From: Cylicocyclus nassatus
Lineage: Eukaryota; Nematoda; Chromadorea; Rhabditida; Strongylidae
Assembly (NCBI GenBank): GCA_958299035.1
Contig: CATQJL010000112.1
Location: forward strand, 699,001-763,000
DNA length: 64,000 nt
Direction of reading: 5' to 3'
Shown here: piece after piece, positions 43,885 to 55,569 of the stretch
Layout: each line of letters opens with the position of its first letter
Numbering within the stretch: position 1 is the stretch's first letter
Notes under the pieces: generated by a model
Databases searched by the model: none
What the model was told of the DNA's origin: nothing
What the model saw: only the letters and a program-made list of their open reading frames with translations
Translations under genes and position numbers: made by a program

Positions 43885-45565
43885 CAGCGGAAGACTGAGC
43901 ATTCAATTAATTTTGGCCCGGATGGGCGGCAAAATCGGCATTCTCTGAAGTGGGGCCTCATTTTGAAAGCTTCATTCTCTTTTCCGCTCGAATCCCATAT
44001 GTAACCACGAAAAACTCACCTATTGGGATATTGCTAACAAGCTAATTTTGGTTTTCTAGCGATAAACTGAGCATTTAAGCAAATTTTTCAAGGGAATTTC
44101 AGTTCGTGAGCATCCAGATTCAACGCTTTGTGTAACTGGAGATCCATCACGTAAGTTTCCATCCCCTTTTCCTCAAAGTTCAGTTCAGAGAAATTCGCGA
44201 AAAACTCGTTTTTTGCTCAACTTTCCTAGCGGCGAACTGAGCCTTCAGTCAGGTTTTGAGGGATCAGAGTTCGCGAGCATTCAAAATTGATTTTGGTTCC
44301 AAGGCCGGTAAAAAACCATATTTGTGATGGATTTCGTTTTAAAATTTTCATCCTTTTTTTCCTCAGAGTTCAGAGAAATTTGCGAAAAACTCGTGTTTTG
44401 CTGAACTTTCCTTGCGGCAAACTGAGCCGTCAATCAGGTTTTGAGGGAAGATAGTTTAGCATTCAACTGATTTTGGCCCCAGGGCCGACAGAAAGTGCTA
44501 TTTGTGGAGTGGGGTTTCGTTTTCATAGGTTTTATCCCTTTTTTGCTGAATGGTCAGGGAAATTCCAAAAAAGCTCATTTTTTCAAATATTGTTGAACCT
44601 TCCTAGCGGCGAACTGAGCCTTCACTCAGGTTTTGAGGGATCAGAGTTCGCGAGCATTCAAAATTGATTTTGGTTCCAAGACCGGTGAAGAACGATATCT
44701 GTTGAAGTTTTCATCCCCTTTTTCCTCAAAGTTAGAGAAACGCGAAAAACTCGTTTTTTTTATGAACTTTGCTAGGGCGAACTGAGAATTCAGTCATGTT
44801 TTGAAGGGGATAGTTTTGCGTTCAACTGATTTTGGCCCCAGGGCCGACAGAAAATGCTATTTGTGGAGTGGGGTTTCGTTTTCATAGGTTTTATCCCTTT
44901 TTTGCTGAATGGGCAGAAAAATTCCAAAATAGCTCATTTTTTGAGTATTCCTAAACCTTCCTAGCGGCGAACTGAGCCTTCAGCCAGGTTTTGAGGGGGA
45001 TAGTTCTGCATTCAATTGATTTTGGCCCCGGGGGCCGACAGAAAATGCTATTTGTGGAGTGGGGTTTCGTTTTCATAGGTTTTATCCCTTTTGCTGAATG
45101 GTAAGAGAAATTTTAAAATAGCTCATTTTTCGAGTATTTCTAAACCTTCCTAGCGGCAAACTGAGCCTTCAGCCAGGTTTTGAGGGGAGTTAGAGCTCGC
45201 GAGCAAAATTGATTTTGGTTCCAAGACCGGTGAAGAACGATATCTGTGAGTGGGGTTTCGTTTTGAAGTTTTCATCCCCTTTTTCCTCAAAGTTAGAGAA
45301 ACGCGAAAAACTCGTTTTTTTTGTTGAACTTTGCTAGCGGCGAACTGAGAATTCAGTCATGTTTTGAGGGGAAGAGTTTTGCATTCAACTGATTTTGACC
45401 CCGAGGGCCGACAGAAAATGCTATTTGTGGAGTGGGGTTTCGTTTTCATAGGTTTTATCCCTTTTTTTCTGAATGGGCAGAGAAATTCCAAAATAGCTCA
45501 TTTTTTCGAGTATTCCTGAACCTTCCTAGCGGTGGTCTGAGCCTTCAGTCATGTCTTGAGGGGAG
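43885..45565. repeat. Tandem array, ~180-bp unit, about ten copies
   Basis: The anchor AACTGAGCCTTCAG (variants) recurs at about 43896, 44065, 44235, 44420, 44604, 44779, 44967, 45159, 45342 and 45536, a spacing of 169-194 bp. Units alternate between GATTTTGGCCCCAGGGCCGACAG and GATTTTGGTTCCAAGACCGGTG types, so a higher-order arrangement is likely. Confidence 0.85.
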
Positions 45566-45579
45566 ATAGATTTTACTAA

Positions 45580-46291
45580 GGGCCGCATGCACTAACCTCC
45601 CCGCTGGGGAGGGGATCGCAGCTCAAAAGAAAGCTTTATATTTCGAACTTCAGTTACCTGGATTTCACATTGTGTACCTATTCCGTAAGTATCCCTACTA
45701 CCCTTCACTATGAACATGTTGAACAGGAGCGAGAAGCTGTACGAACCGCATTTTCCAGCTTTTGTATGATCCGTGATGATTCCCGGCGCTTTTCTTTGAA
45801 GTCATTTTTCTTTCTCCGAAGTAAACGAAAACCTTCCAAGGTTGTACTGAACATCTAACACAACAGTGCTAAGCATGTTGCTGATGAGAACAAATGAGTT
45901 TTTGAAAAGTCGAGTTTTTCGGTAAACCTCAAATTTCGACCTGTGGATCATCGAAAATTTTATGAGTTCAAAACATCATTTGTTCTCATCAGCAACATGC
46001 TTAGCACTGTCGGTTTAGATAATCTGCACAACTTTGGAGACTTTTCGTTAACATCGGAGAAAGAAAAATGACTTTAAAGAAAAGCCCGGGGATCATCAGG
46101 GATCATACAAAAGCTGGAAAATGTGGTTCGTACAGCTTCTCGCTCCTGTTCAGCATGTTCATAGTGAAGGGTAGTAGGAATACTTACGGATCGGTACACA
46201 ACGGGAAATCCAGGTATCTGGAGTCTCGAAATATAAAGCTTTCTTTTAAGCTGCGATCCTCTCGCCGCGGGGATGTTAGTGCATGCAGCCC
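45580..46291. mobile_element. 712-bp foldback element, GGGCCGCATGC family
   Basis: The ends are GGGCCGCATGCACTAACCT and GGGCTGCATGCACTAACAT (reverse complement), with TAA duplicated at 45577-45579 and 46292-46294. The arms are about 340 bp. It shares arm sequence with 39672-43083 (GAACAGGAGCGARAAGCTGTAC). Confidence 0.8.
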
Positions 46292-46369
46292 TAAATGTGC
46301 TTTGTACGCAAGCAAGTCCTGCGAATGAGCGAATCCTGCTGTTGTGGAAGGAAAACGCTGAGGGGCTTT

Positions 46370-47830
46370 TGGAATTCTAGGTTTCAAAACTGGGCCGAAA
46401 GATGCAAAGAGCAGGGCCAAATTGGTCTCGCTGGCAAATCAAGGAATTTTTGCGTCAAGACACTTTGATTTCTTGAGCTTCACAGATAAATATCAAAAAA
46501 AACTTTGCCGAAAGATGCTTTTGAGGTTGCCTTCCCAGAAAAAACCTGCTTTTGCTTAAGAAAAAGAGAAAAGAGCAGGGCAAATTTGGTCTTACTGGCA
46601 GAGAAGACCAGGCAATTTGTGCAACACACACTTTTTAGAAACAATTCTTACCCTTAATATACTCTAAGAACATCCTACTTTTGACTTTAAAAGGAAAACA
46701 ATAGGGCAAACTTTGTCTCGCTGGCAGATCTAGGAATTTGAAGATACTTTTTCTAGGAGCTCCTAAGCTTCACAGATTTATTTTTAAAGGACTTTGCCGA
46801 AAGATACTTTCGAGGTTGACTATCTTAGAAACTACTTGCTTTGCCTTTAAAAGAGAGAATAGGGGCAAATTTTTGGTCTTACTGGCAGAGAAGAGCTGGA
46901 AATTTATTTAACAGGACAATTTTTCTCAAAGTAATTCTTGGGCTCAAGAGACTTTGCCGATAGATAATATTGAGATTTGATACTCTAAGAACCTCCTCCG
47001 AAAGAAGAAAGCAGGGCCTTGCTAGCAGAATTGACCAGAAACTTTATGCGACAGGACACTTTTTCTAAGAACTCCTACGCTTTACAGATAAATAAAAAAA
47101 ACTTCACTGAAAGATATTCTTGACATTTTCTACTCTAAAAATATCCTACTTTTGCCTGCAAGAGAGAAACTTGGACAAACTTGATTTTGCTGGCGGAAAA
47201 TACCGGGAACTTCACCAGTTGGACACTTTTTAAAAATCTTTGTTCCGCATTTGAATTTATAAAAATTTGGCGAGAGTTTTTTGGGGTTCTTCCACTCTAA
47301 AAACATCCTACTCCTGCCTCCAAAGAGAAAAGAGCAGGGCGAACTTGGTCTCGCTGGCAGAAAGACCAGGGACTTTATGCGACACTTTTTCTAAGAATCT
47401 ATGCATGAGAGATAAATTTTGCAAAACTTCGTTAAAAGATACTTTTGACATTCTCTAATCTTACAACGTCCTGCTTTTGCCTCCAAAAAAGAAAAGAGCC
47501 AGGCAAATTTGGTCAACTTGGCAGAAGATACCAGGGAATTAGCTCGACGGGAACTTTTATAGCATCTGACTTAAAAAACTTTGCGGAGAGATACAGAGAT
47601 ACTTTTGAGATTTTCTGCTTTAAGAACGTATTACCTTTGCCTCCAAAAAGGAGAGCCTACAAGGCTTGGTCTCGGTGGAGGAAAGACCATGGAGGTCTCG
47701 CTCCACGAAAAGACTAGAGACTTTATGCGACGGAACACTTTTTCTTAACAGTTCCTAGCCTTGTAAAACTTTGCGGAAAGGTGCTTTTGAGATATTACAC
47801 TCTAAGAATTCTCTTTTTTGTCCTCAAAGG
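46370..47830. repeat. Tandem array, ~160-bp unit, about nine degenerate copies
   Basis: Blocks containing AGAAAAGAGCAGGGC..A.TTGGTCTCGCTGGCAGA, then ACCAGG.A.TTTATGCGACA and AAAACTTTGCCGAAAGATACTTT, repeat with heavy divergence. Short plus-strand ORFs here are repeat artefacts. Confidence 0.7.
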
Positions 47831-47849
47831 AGAAAAGATGACCAATGCA

Positions 47850-48330
47850 GATGCATGCTGGGTTCTCCGGGAGCAAAGGCATTTTGTGTGGCTGGAATTC
47901 TGTCGAGATCGAAGTTTTTACCATTTTTGGTGAAAATTGCGGGGAAAAACAAAACTTTTCGCTCCAAAAACTGGAAAGCCACAGAGAGAGCCTGCCGGAG
48001 CTCAACCAGCGAGACCACAGTTTCTATGCTGGGCCTTTTTTACGGGGGCAAAGGCATTTTCTGTGGCTGAAATTCTGTCGAAATCGAGGTTTTTACCGTT
48101 TTTGGTGGAAATTGCGAGAAAAAACAAAACTTTTCGCTCAAAAACTGGTAAGCAAAAGAAAGCCTGCCCGGGCTCAACCAGCGAGACCGCAGTTTCTGTG
48201 CTGGGTCTTTTTTCCCGGGGCAAAGGCATTTTCTGTGGGTGAAATTCTGTCGAAATTGAGGTTTTTACCGCTTCTGGTGGAAATTGCGGGGAAAAACAAA
48301 ACTTTTCGCTCTAAAAACTCAGAAAATGAA
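47850..48330. repeat. Tandem array, ~175-bp unit, three copies
   Basis: GGGGCAAAGGCATTTTSTGTG, AATTCTGTCGAAATYGAGGTTTTTACC and ACAAAACTTTTCGCTC recur three times, from about 47870, 48045 and 48220. The 187-codon ORF at 47845-48408 exists only because the unit lacks stops in that frame. Confidence 0.8.
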
Positions 48331-48609
48331 ATGAGTTCAAACCTATTTACAATGGCTCCCGAACGTATGCAACGTATCTGCCCCAACCCACTTGCTAGTG
48401 ACCCGTAGGGTCGCTAGTCTTATATATAAAGCTGAATATTTGTTTGTCTGTCTGTCTGTCTGCCTGTACGTACGTTCCGAATGGAAAATTCCATTTCTGA
48501 ACCGATTCGGACCAAACTTTGCGCACATACACTTCGGGTCCCGGCGAATGTCATAGGCTACTTTTCGTCATCGATCGGTATCGATTTTATCGATTTTTTT
48601 GCCGAGTTC

Positions 48610-49010
48610 ACCTACGAGGCTGGGAATTGGCACAGGGGGGTAGTCGAGCATGCTGATTACGAATGCAATATTAATTTTAGAATTACATTACTTTTATCGA
48701 TTTTATCGATTTTTTGCAAAGTTTGAGCTACAGGACTGGGAGTTGGCACAGGAGGGTAATCGAGCATGCTGATTACGAATACAATATTAGTTTTGGAATT
48801 ATCCATTAGTTTTATCGATTTTTTGCAAAGTTTGACCTGCGGGGCTGGGAGTTTGCACAGGGGGTGATCGAGCATGGTGATTACGGATACAGTATTTTGG
48901 AATTATCCGTCAGTTTGATCGATTTTATCGATTTTTTGCAAAAGTTTGAGCTATGGGGCTGGAATTTGGCACAGGGGTAATCGAGCATGCTGATTACGAA
49001 TACAGTATTA
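48610..49010 (+). repeat. Helitron-internal minisatellite, 110-119 bp unit
   Basis: GAGCATGCTGATTACGA-type blocks lie at about 48644, 48763, 48873 and 48984. They are homologous to the array at 14.95-15.26 kb. Confidence 0.8.
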
Positions 49011-49645
49011 TTTTGGCGCTGTTCGGCTATTCGGGCCCCAAAACTTTTTTCATCGTAGAGCTTGCTCAAACTTCGTGTATAAGGGTTGTCTTACATGTGC
49101 TGATCACAGATATCCCTTCTCCGCAGAACGTCTCCCCGTGTGGTTACGATGGGTGTACGGTAGGCAAAATCATAAATTCGGCTGGAGTACGGTCCAGAGA
49201 ACTTATTTAACATGCTGATTACGAATTTCATACTCTCTCTCATATTGGGAACTTTTCATAAAGTTATGGTGGCTATACGGGATGGATCGAACATAAATTT
49301 GCTTTAAACTTCGTGCAAGGTAGTCATTTAGCGCGCTGAACATGAATATCATGCTGATTTCGCAGGATAGCGCATTTTTTGGGGTTACGGTGGGTGCACA
49401 GTAGATGGGCTGAAGTTCCAGATCTGCTTAAAACCTTACCTGTAACGGTTCACAAGCATACTGCTTATAAATATGATGCTTGCTCGCTGTGATAACGCAT
49501 TATTTTGAAGTTATGGTGACTTGCAGGGTTTGAATGGACATTTTTTTCGCTTTCGGGCCAATTTAGATTCCAGATAGTCACGAAATGGAGAAACGGCCGT
49601 TTAAGATCTGCCGCGTGCGTTTATGTTAAGACAGATTATCAGGAT

Positions 49646-49753
49646 GCCGCGTGCGTTTATGTTAAGACAGATTATCAGGATGGCGCTGGAGACCGCGCAG
49701 GCGCGGTCTCCAGCGCCATCCTGATAATCTGTCTTAACATAAACGCACGCGGC
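49646..49753. repeat. Perfect 53-bp palindrome within the Helitron
   Basis: GCCGCGTGCGTTTATG ... GGAGACCGCGC (49646-49698), the two bases AG, then the exact reverse complement (49701-49753). A direct third copy of about 40 bp of the arm lies just upstream (49606-49645). The related Helitron at 15.86 kb has only a single copy of this segment. Confidence 0.9.
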
Positions 49754-50316
49754 AGATCTTCCCCCCCCCCCTTCTGTTTTTGCTTAGGCAAAAGCCGCCG
49801 AAGGGTTTATCGCGCGCGGCAGTGGTCCTATAAGGAAAGCATTACGGTCATGGGAAACTTTTGTACCACACGAATTGCCTCTATCGTGAGGACTAAGCAC
49901 GATTCTTTTCTTTAAACAGCACTTTGGGTAATTCCCTGCCAAGGTTTCAGGCAGGTTCACGATTTTTACCCGCTGCCACGCGAAATGACTACGATATTCG
50001 TTGCTTAAATAACCCCCATATATCGAGTTTGAGCATGATCCACCACAAAAACATTTAGGGTCCGGATAGCCGAATAACGCCATCAGTTTTTAGAATTATC
50101 CTTACTTTTATCGATTTTATTGTTGTTTTTTTTCGCAAAGTTTGAGCTACGGGATTGAGGGTTGGTGAGGAAGGTAGGTGAGCATACTGATGACTAACAC
50201 AGCGGGAATAGGGAATTGCATGTAGAAGTGGGCACAGGTAAAGGTGTACAGGGATAGAAATGGACCTTTTTCGTTTTTGACAGGGCCGGGCGGAGCCGGG
50301 TAAGCCGGCTAGTATA

Positions 50317-52690
50317 CATACAGAAAGACACCTGCAAAATAGGGGTGCCTTCCAATTCCACTTCTGCATCCTAGCAAAGGACGTCTTCCTGAACTGTGTC
50401 ATCTTCCTATTTATTCGCAAACCGATCTTCTTCGGTTTTCGTTTAGTTCCTCTAAGCATCGTCTCTGCTCCAGTGTTCACTGCTCGAAAAGAGAACGATG
50501 CCTCTTAGGGCGATGGAATAGCTGCACGTGGTTGTACAGTTCTTGTAGCAGTCGTTAACGCCTCATGTAGCTGAGTCCACTCCTTGATCGACTGGCGCAG
50601 ACAGGATGGCTGTGGTTTCGACACTGTTAAAGGTTTTCTCGTAGTCGACGAAGATTAGGACGAGAGGCAGTCGGTAATCTCGGCAGACTTCTATGACTTT
50701 CAAAACCGCCAGGATGTGGCCCATGCAGCTGAATTCTTTGCGAAACCCAACTTGTTCTTGGGGTTGGGCTTCATCCAGTTCCTAGATATGCGAGCGGATA
50801 GTCCTCGTGAAAAGTTTGTAGAGCACCTCAGCAGGCATATTAGACGATAGTTTTGAAAATCTTCGTTTGCCCCTCTTGAAGAGAAGGGCGGTACTCGACG
50901 TTTTCCACTGGTAGGGAATCGTTTCCTTCTAAGGCCCCGGACAGACTTCACGCGATTTAATCGTCGCGACTGAATCGCGACGAGACAACTGTTACAACAT
51001 CATTCCATGCCGATCAATTTGCATTTCGGTTGTGATACTTTTCCAGCCCGAAATTTTTGAATGTGAAATGAAAATGGATGGAAATGTCGGCGATTGAGTC
51101 GCGACGATCAAATCGCGTGAAGTCTGTCCGGGGCCTAAAGGTAAGGCCAAGTGCGACGTAAGAATTTCGTGTAGACGTTGTCTTCCGGCTAGCAGAAATT
51201 CGACGGAAAGGTGGTCTGATCCCGGAGACTTGGACGTCTTCATGGTTTGAATCGCCGTGCGCACTTCAGCAGGTAGAATTCGTGGTGGTACTTCTCCAGT
51301 TGGAACAATGGGCATCGGCACGAGTGTTGATGAGCGAAGAGGTTGGTGTAGAAGTTTTTTGCGATAGAATCCATCTTATATCGGGAAGAAGTCGGAGTTC
51401 CGTCTTCGTTCAATAGTGCAGCCGGCGGTACGCGATATTTGCAGGGGTCCTTCGGCACTTCTTAGACTTTTTCTTCCTTCAGCGGTCCCGTATCTTGGCT
51501 TGCCTGTAATTCCTGAGATCCTCCTGCAAAGCTGCTCTGCAACTGGCGTTGGCTATCAGTCGATCGAAATGGGTTGCATTCGGATCCTGCCTCAGGAATC
51601 TTCTTCTTTCGAGCGATTCTTAACCGGTCTTTAAAATGCGTTCCAGATTCTTTACAGAAGTCAGGTTTGCGAGCGCGGCGAGGCGCACTCTCCACAAGCT
51701 CACAAACCTTTCAGAAGCCGGTCGTAACCATACATTGGTCCTCCTCGATGGCCCAGTTATAACTTGATATAAGCTCTTCCAGCTTAGCCCCATAAACGAC
51801 CTCCGCAGCACTGTAACAGACTTTCTTTTCCAACTTTCGACACAGTCGTAACTTCGCTCGAAGGAGGCGGTGTTCGGAGCTGCGGAAAGATAGAACTACT
51901 GGAACATCGAGCAAGCACTACCCTTGGCTAGTGAGAATGTGGTCAATCTCCGCGTGAGTCGTTTCCTTGAGCATGTACACCGGCGATGTTCTTTCTTCGT
52001 GAAAATGGAATTTCCATGGAAAAGTCATGCGGCGGAGAGAAGTCCAACAAGACGGTTGCCATTTTTGCCCATATTCAAACTTCCAAATTTTATATTCCTC
52101 TTCTAGTGGCATCCCGATCTTCGCGTTAAAGTCGCCCACAACGAACTTACGATCTGCTCCAAGTCTTCGTAGAAAGCATCTAGCTTTGAATCGTCAGCTG
52201 CTGATGTTGGTGAATAGCAGTTGATGGCTGATGGTCTTCTGGCGTGAAGTCGCAGTCGTAGGAGGCTAGTCGAGGGATAGGATCTCATGCGAATCGACAA
52301 GATGAACGGTATATGGGTGGACAACAAAGTCAATGCCTCTAACGTTTCGTAATGGTACCCTTTCACACGAATGATGAGGTTCCCACCACTCCTCTGTCGC
52401 ATGTCTTTCTTCCTGGACTTCGTTTCCTGCAGAGCGATGACGTGGTGCTTGATATGCTCTGCAGCGTCGAAAATAGCGTGGAGGTCGGAGTTTGTGGAGA
52501 ATGTTCTGACGTTGTAGGTGCAGAGCATGAGGCAGTCTCCATGGCATGGCGTGTCGTCCGGGCAGACGTGTAGTTTTTGGGGGACCTGGCCCGGCCGGCT
52601 CTTAGCTAGGCATCCGGCCTATATCGGGAACGTCAAACTCCTTCCAGCTCGGGAGGCCCCCTACCAGAGTACACACTTGGCTGTGCAACG
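50317..52690 (-). pseudogene. RTE-type LINE with truncated 3' end
   Basis: On the minus strand a GC-rich 5' leader leads into an endonuclease. It starts CTYNVRTFSTNSDL, with ALQETKSRKK, MGDFNAKIG (52139) and AEIDHILTS. The RT follows: LPAEVRTAIQTMKTSKSPGSDHLS (51321-51200), then GFRKEFSCMGHILA, LIFVDYEKTFNSVET and GLRINRKMTQF (near 50430). The YADD region is deleted and frames shift often. A MITE at 50933-51135 and the Helitron at 50312 interrupt it. It is the same clade as the remnant at 39.2-43.3 kb. Confidence 0.8.
50933..51135. mobile_element. PIF/Harbinger-like MITE, 203 bp
   Basis: Ends GGCCCCGGACAGACTTCACG and its inverse, with TAA duplicated (50930-50932, 51136-51138). The inverted match is about 39 bp with few mismatches. 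It is nested in the RTE LINE. A sister copy lies at 59451-59640. Confidence 0.8.
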
Positions 52691-52799
52691 CAGTTCGACA
52701 CCCAGTGTCACGCCTACGCCACGTTGGGGAACGATTATTATGGGGGGGGGACCTAGTACATCTACTGATGTAAAACGGGTGGGGACAGAAATTGAAAAA

Positions 52800-53205
52800 C
52801 CTTAAAGGAGCCAATTTTTTGTATTCCTGGATGCCCAGAAAGCGAGCATTCTCGACATTTTTGCAATCTCTCTTGAAAAAAAAAAACGTAAATTTTCTGC
52901 TCGAACCACTGCCTATCCAGCCATTGGCTACACAATGAAAGTGCGAACCATTCTACTAAATTTTAGAGTAAGTCATGGTCTCTCAAATAGGGGTTTCCGG
53001 AGTAAATTTTTTTGACTCATATATAAGCGTTGAATTGTCCATGCTCATAAGCGGCGCTTGTGCATTGCGAAAGTATGGCTAATGACTGCCTATGGGGAGC
53101 TGGCCGGGACACACACTGTAGCTAACCCTTTAACGGTTAAACGACGAAGTCTAATCAGAAATGTAGGATATGTATGCAAAGAGTGTTAAATCACGGTCAG
53201 AAAGC
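52800..53205. other. No recognisable gene
   Basis: No domain, RNA gene or repeat terminus was recognised. Confidence 0.4.
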
Positions 53206-53209
53206 GAAA

Positions 53210-53615
53210 AGTTCTATGGTGAAGCTTGAAGGCATTGTTCCAGGTCAATTGGGGGTGGTGGGGTTTTGACGCAGTGCGGGAGCACGACTCTTGACTAATG
53301 CAACAGTTCAAGTCCAATCGAAAAAGGTGGATTCTGAAGCGAGAAAATCGGTCCAGACAAAAAAAGCGGTCCACCAACCCCGGCTCCTTGACAAGTTCTG
53401 ACTTGGCGAATACTGTAGATCTAATGTATTAACCACGTCAAGACTTGTCAAAAAGCGATATCAGCGAATCGCCTCTTTTTTTCCGAGCGATTTTCTCGCT
53501 TCAGAATCCGCATTTTTCAATCGGACTTGAACTATTGCATTAGTCAGGAACCGTGCTCCCGTACATCAAAATCCCACCACCCCTCAGTTAACCTAGCCAA
53601 TGCCTTCAAGTGGAA
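53210..53615. repeat. Foldback repeat, arms ~170 bp
   Basis: CTTGAAGGCATTG ... GCGGGAGCACG ... GTTCAAGTCCAATCG is mirrored by CGGACTTGAACTATTGCATTAG ... CGTGCTCCCG ... CAATGCCTTCAAG. The centre is near 53410. Confidence 0.75.
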
Positions 53616-53619
53616 CATG

Positions 53620-54048
53620 TATCATAGTCAATGTGAAAGAACGTTGTTGTTATACCAAGGCATGTATTCCAAACTACTTCTCCAGCACCAAAAGTTGCAG
53701 TCGTTAAAAAGGAGTTCTGGCGCTTTTGGGCGCTTTTGGGAGCATATGAGTGGAGTGTGGCCGGAGCCTAAAAAAATAGTTCACTCATGCATTCGACTTT
53801 CTAAACTATAGACAAAGGTGATCTCGTTGGCCGTCAATAAAGTATTAGCACAATCTTTGCCTACTGCTTGATTCATTCACACGGCTATTAACTTATCACA
53901 CCAAGATAATGAATAGCCATATTTGGACGATGGGCTAAAGGTTAGTCCCACAGACGGCCTCGCATAAGATACGACGCAATGTTAGGGGTGAAATCGAAAT
54001 GTGCATGAGAAGTGAAACTGCCTATTGGGAATGACATATAGGCTCACC
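53620..54048. other. No recognisable gene
   Basis: No supported feature was seen. Confidence 0.4.
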
Positions 54049-54073
54049 TATTGATAATCGCCGGAGGCAGGCG

Positions 54074-54651
54074 CTCAGATAATTGCTGGGATAGGCGGTC
54101 CGCAAACTCGCGCTTTTCTGCAAGCGGTCAGCAAAATTTTGAGCCGTGGCCAAACCTTCAGCGGGTGGTACTTCCGTGTTCTGCCAGCGGGCAGCAATAC
54201 AAAATTTTCTGCAAGCGCTCGAATAAGCGCTCGAATAGCGCTCTCTTTCAGCAAGCGCGGGTCAAACTTTCAGCAGGCGCTCGGACTTTTTTACGCAGTC
54301 GGGCGTACGGCGAGGAAAGGCAAGACTCTACATGGCAAAGGTGTCATCGATGGTTCTTTTACCCGAGTTTGGAGTACCTTCTTTCAGCAAAAGGTACCCA
54401 CGGGCTGTACGGTCTCACAAAAGAGTGGTGCCCTAAACAATATTGCATATTCTCGCGAAAAGTCCGCGAAAGTGCGGCCACTGCTCTGCAATTAATCTAC
54501 GAAAAAGCCGCAATTGTGCTCTGAGCGTTCGTCTAAAACGTCGTCAACATTTTTTTGTTCTCCGAGCGTACCGCAAGGAATCAGCTAACTATCTTTCCGG
54601 CGCCCGATTGCCCATAAATCGCATGGCCGCCTGCCCCGGCGATTATCTGAG
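54074..54651 (+). mobile_element. SL-bearing TIR element, copy T6 (578 bp)
   Basis: CTCAGATAATTGCTGGGA...CCCCGGCGATTATCTGAG, flanked by CG (54072-54073, 54652-54653). Confidence 0.85.
54352..54474 (+). ncRNA. Degenerate SL1-like module in copy T6
   Basis: 54352-54373 matches SL1 at 16 of 22 bases. The last base is A, so the boundary reads GA|GT. The Sm-like site is reduced to AATATTG. The 3' hairpin (TCTCGCG...CGCGA) persists. Probably inactive. Confidence 0.5.
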
Positions 54652-54906
54652 CGAACCGCAGACTCGCGTTTTCTTGCAGGCGGTCAGCAGAATTTTGGGG
54701 CTGGCCAAATCTTAAGCGAGCTGTACTTCTTTTACTGTCGCATGTTCTCCAGCGGGCAGCAATATAGTATTTTCTGCAAGCTCGTCAAATATATTCTTTC
54801 AGCAAGCGCGGCCAAATTTTCAGCGAGCGCTGCGACTCTTGTTACGCAGCTTAGGGCGTATGCTAAGCAACGGTAACACTCTATATGGCAGAGGTGGTTC
54901 ATCGAT

Positions 54907-55031
54907 GGTTTAATTACCCGATTTTGAGGTTTTCTTTCAGCGGAAGGTACCTACAGGCTGTGAGGTTCTTTACAGAGGACCGTGTGGCACTAAACAATAT
55001 TGCATATTCTCGCGGAATGTCCACGAGAATA
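54907..55031 (+). ncRNA. SL1-like module in copy T7
   Basis: 54907-54928 matches SL1 at 20 of 22 positions (differences at 14 and 16; canonical C at 12), with GT at 54929. The Sm-like site is reduced to AATATTG. The 3' hairpin is present with one mismatch. Confidence 0.6.
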
Positions 55032-55203
55032 CGATCACTGCTCCGCAATTAATCTACAAAAAAGCCGCAATTGTCCTCTGAGCGTTCGTTTAGAAACTGG
55101 CCGACATCTTCCGAAAATCTGAAAGCGGAAATCAGCGAACTATTTTCCCGGTGCCCGCTTAACCATAAATCGCATGGCCCCCTACCCCCGCCGATTCTCT
55201 GAG

Positions 55204-55560
55204 TAGGAGTTCTCCGTGATAGCGGATGATCTCGTCTTATTTATACCCAGTTCAGCTGTTGGGAAGGGGTTGGAAATGATCTTAACTGGTTGTCCCCGAC
55301 ATTCTGAGCGGTGAACTGCACACGCATGCACGGCCAAGCGAAAACCCATTTCAGGGCTAGGGGTAGAGGACACTAGGTCGCCGAAGAGTAAGATTTCGCG
55401 CGGACATCTGCAACAATGCGCACTTCTCGCCATCACGGCTCGTGGTAGCTGTCCGCAGGGGTAAAGCTTATTGTCGACCTCTTGTCCTCTACCCTGGGCT
55501 GACCCTCTGCTAGCGCGGGCCAGCAGGAGACAATAGAACGCAGATGCACACTTGAACACT
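55204..55560. other. No recognisable gene
   Basis: The minus-strand ORF 55182-55571 (129 codons) has no recognisable domain and partly overlaps a transposon end. Confidence 0.35.
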
Positions 55561-55569
55561 TGACACAAC

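Larger units (their letters stand above)
48418..50312 (+). mobile_element. Helitron, non-autonomous, ~1.9 kb
   Basis: It starts TCTTATATATAAAGCTGAA and ends GCCGGCTAG before T. It has a CTGTCTGT microsatellite near the start and a GGGCGGAGCCGGG hairpin at the 3' end. The interior is homologous to 14766-16931 without its solo LTR. It is directly preceded by a hairpin ending CTAG (48414-48417), possibly another Helitron's 3' end. It abuts the RTE LINE on the right. Confidence 0.8.
54049..55203 (+). mobile_element. SL-bearing TIR element, copy T7, split by T6
   Basis: The left terminus (TTGATAATCGCCGGAGGCAGGCG, ending 54073) is separated from the rest by copy T6. The element resumes at 54652 with CGAACCGCAGACTCGCG and ends GATTCTCTGAG at 55203. 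TA flanks both ends. T6 therefore landed inside the terminal inverted repeat of a sister copy. Confidence 0.75.

Noticed and set aside
47845..48408. 187-codon plus-strand ORF
   Set aside because: It runs through three copies of a ~175-bp tandem repeat, and the neighbouring frames are open too. It is a repeat artefact.
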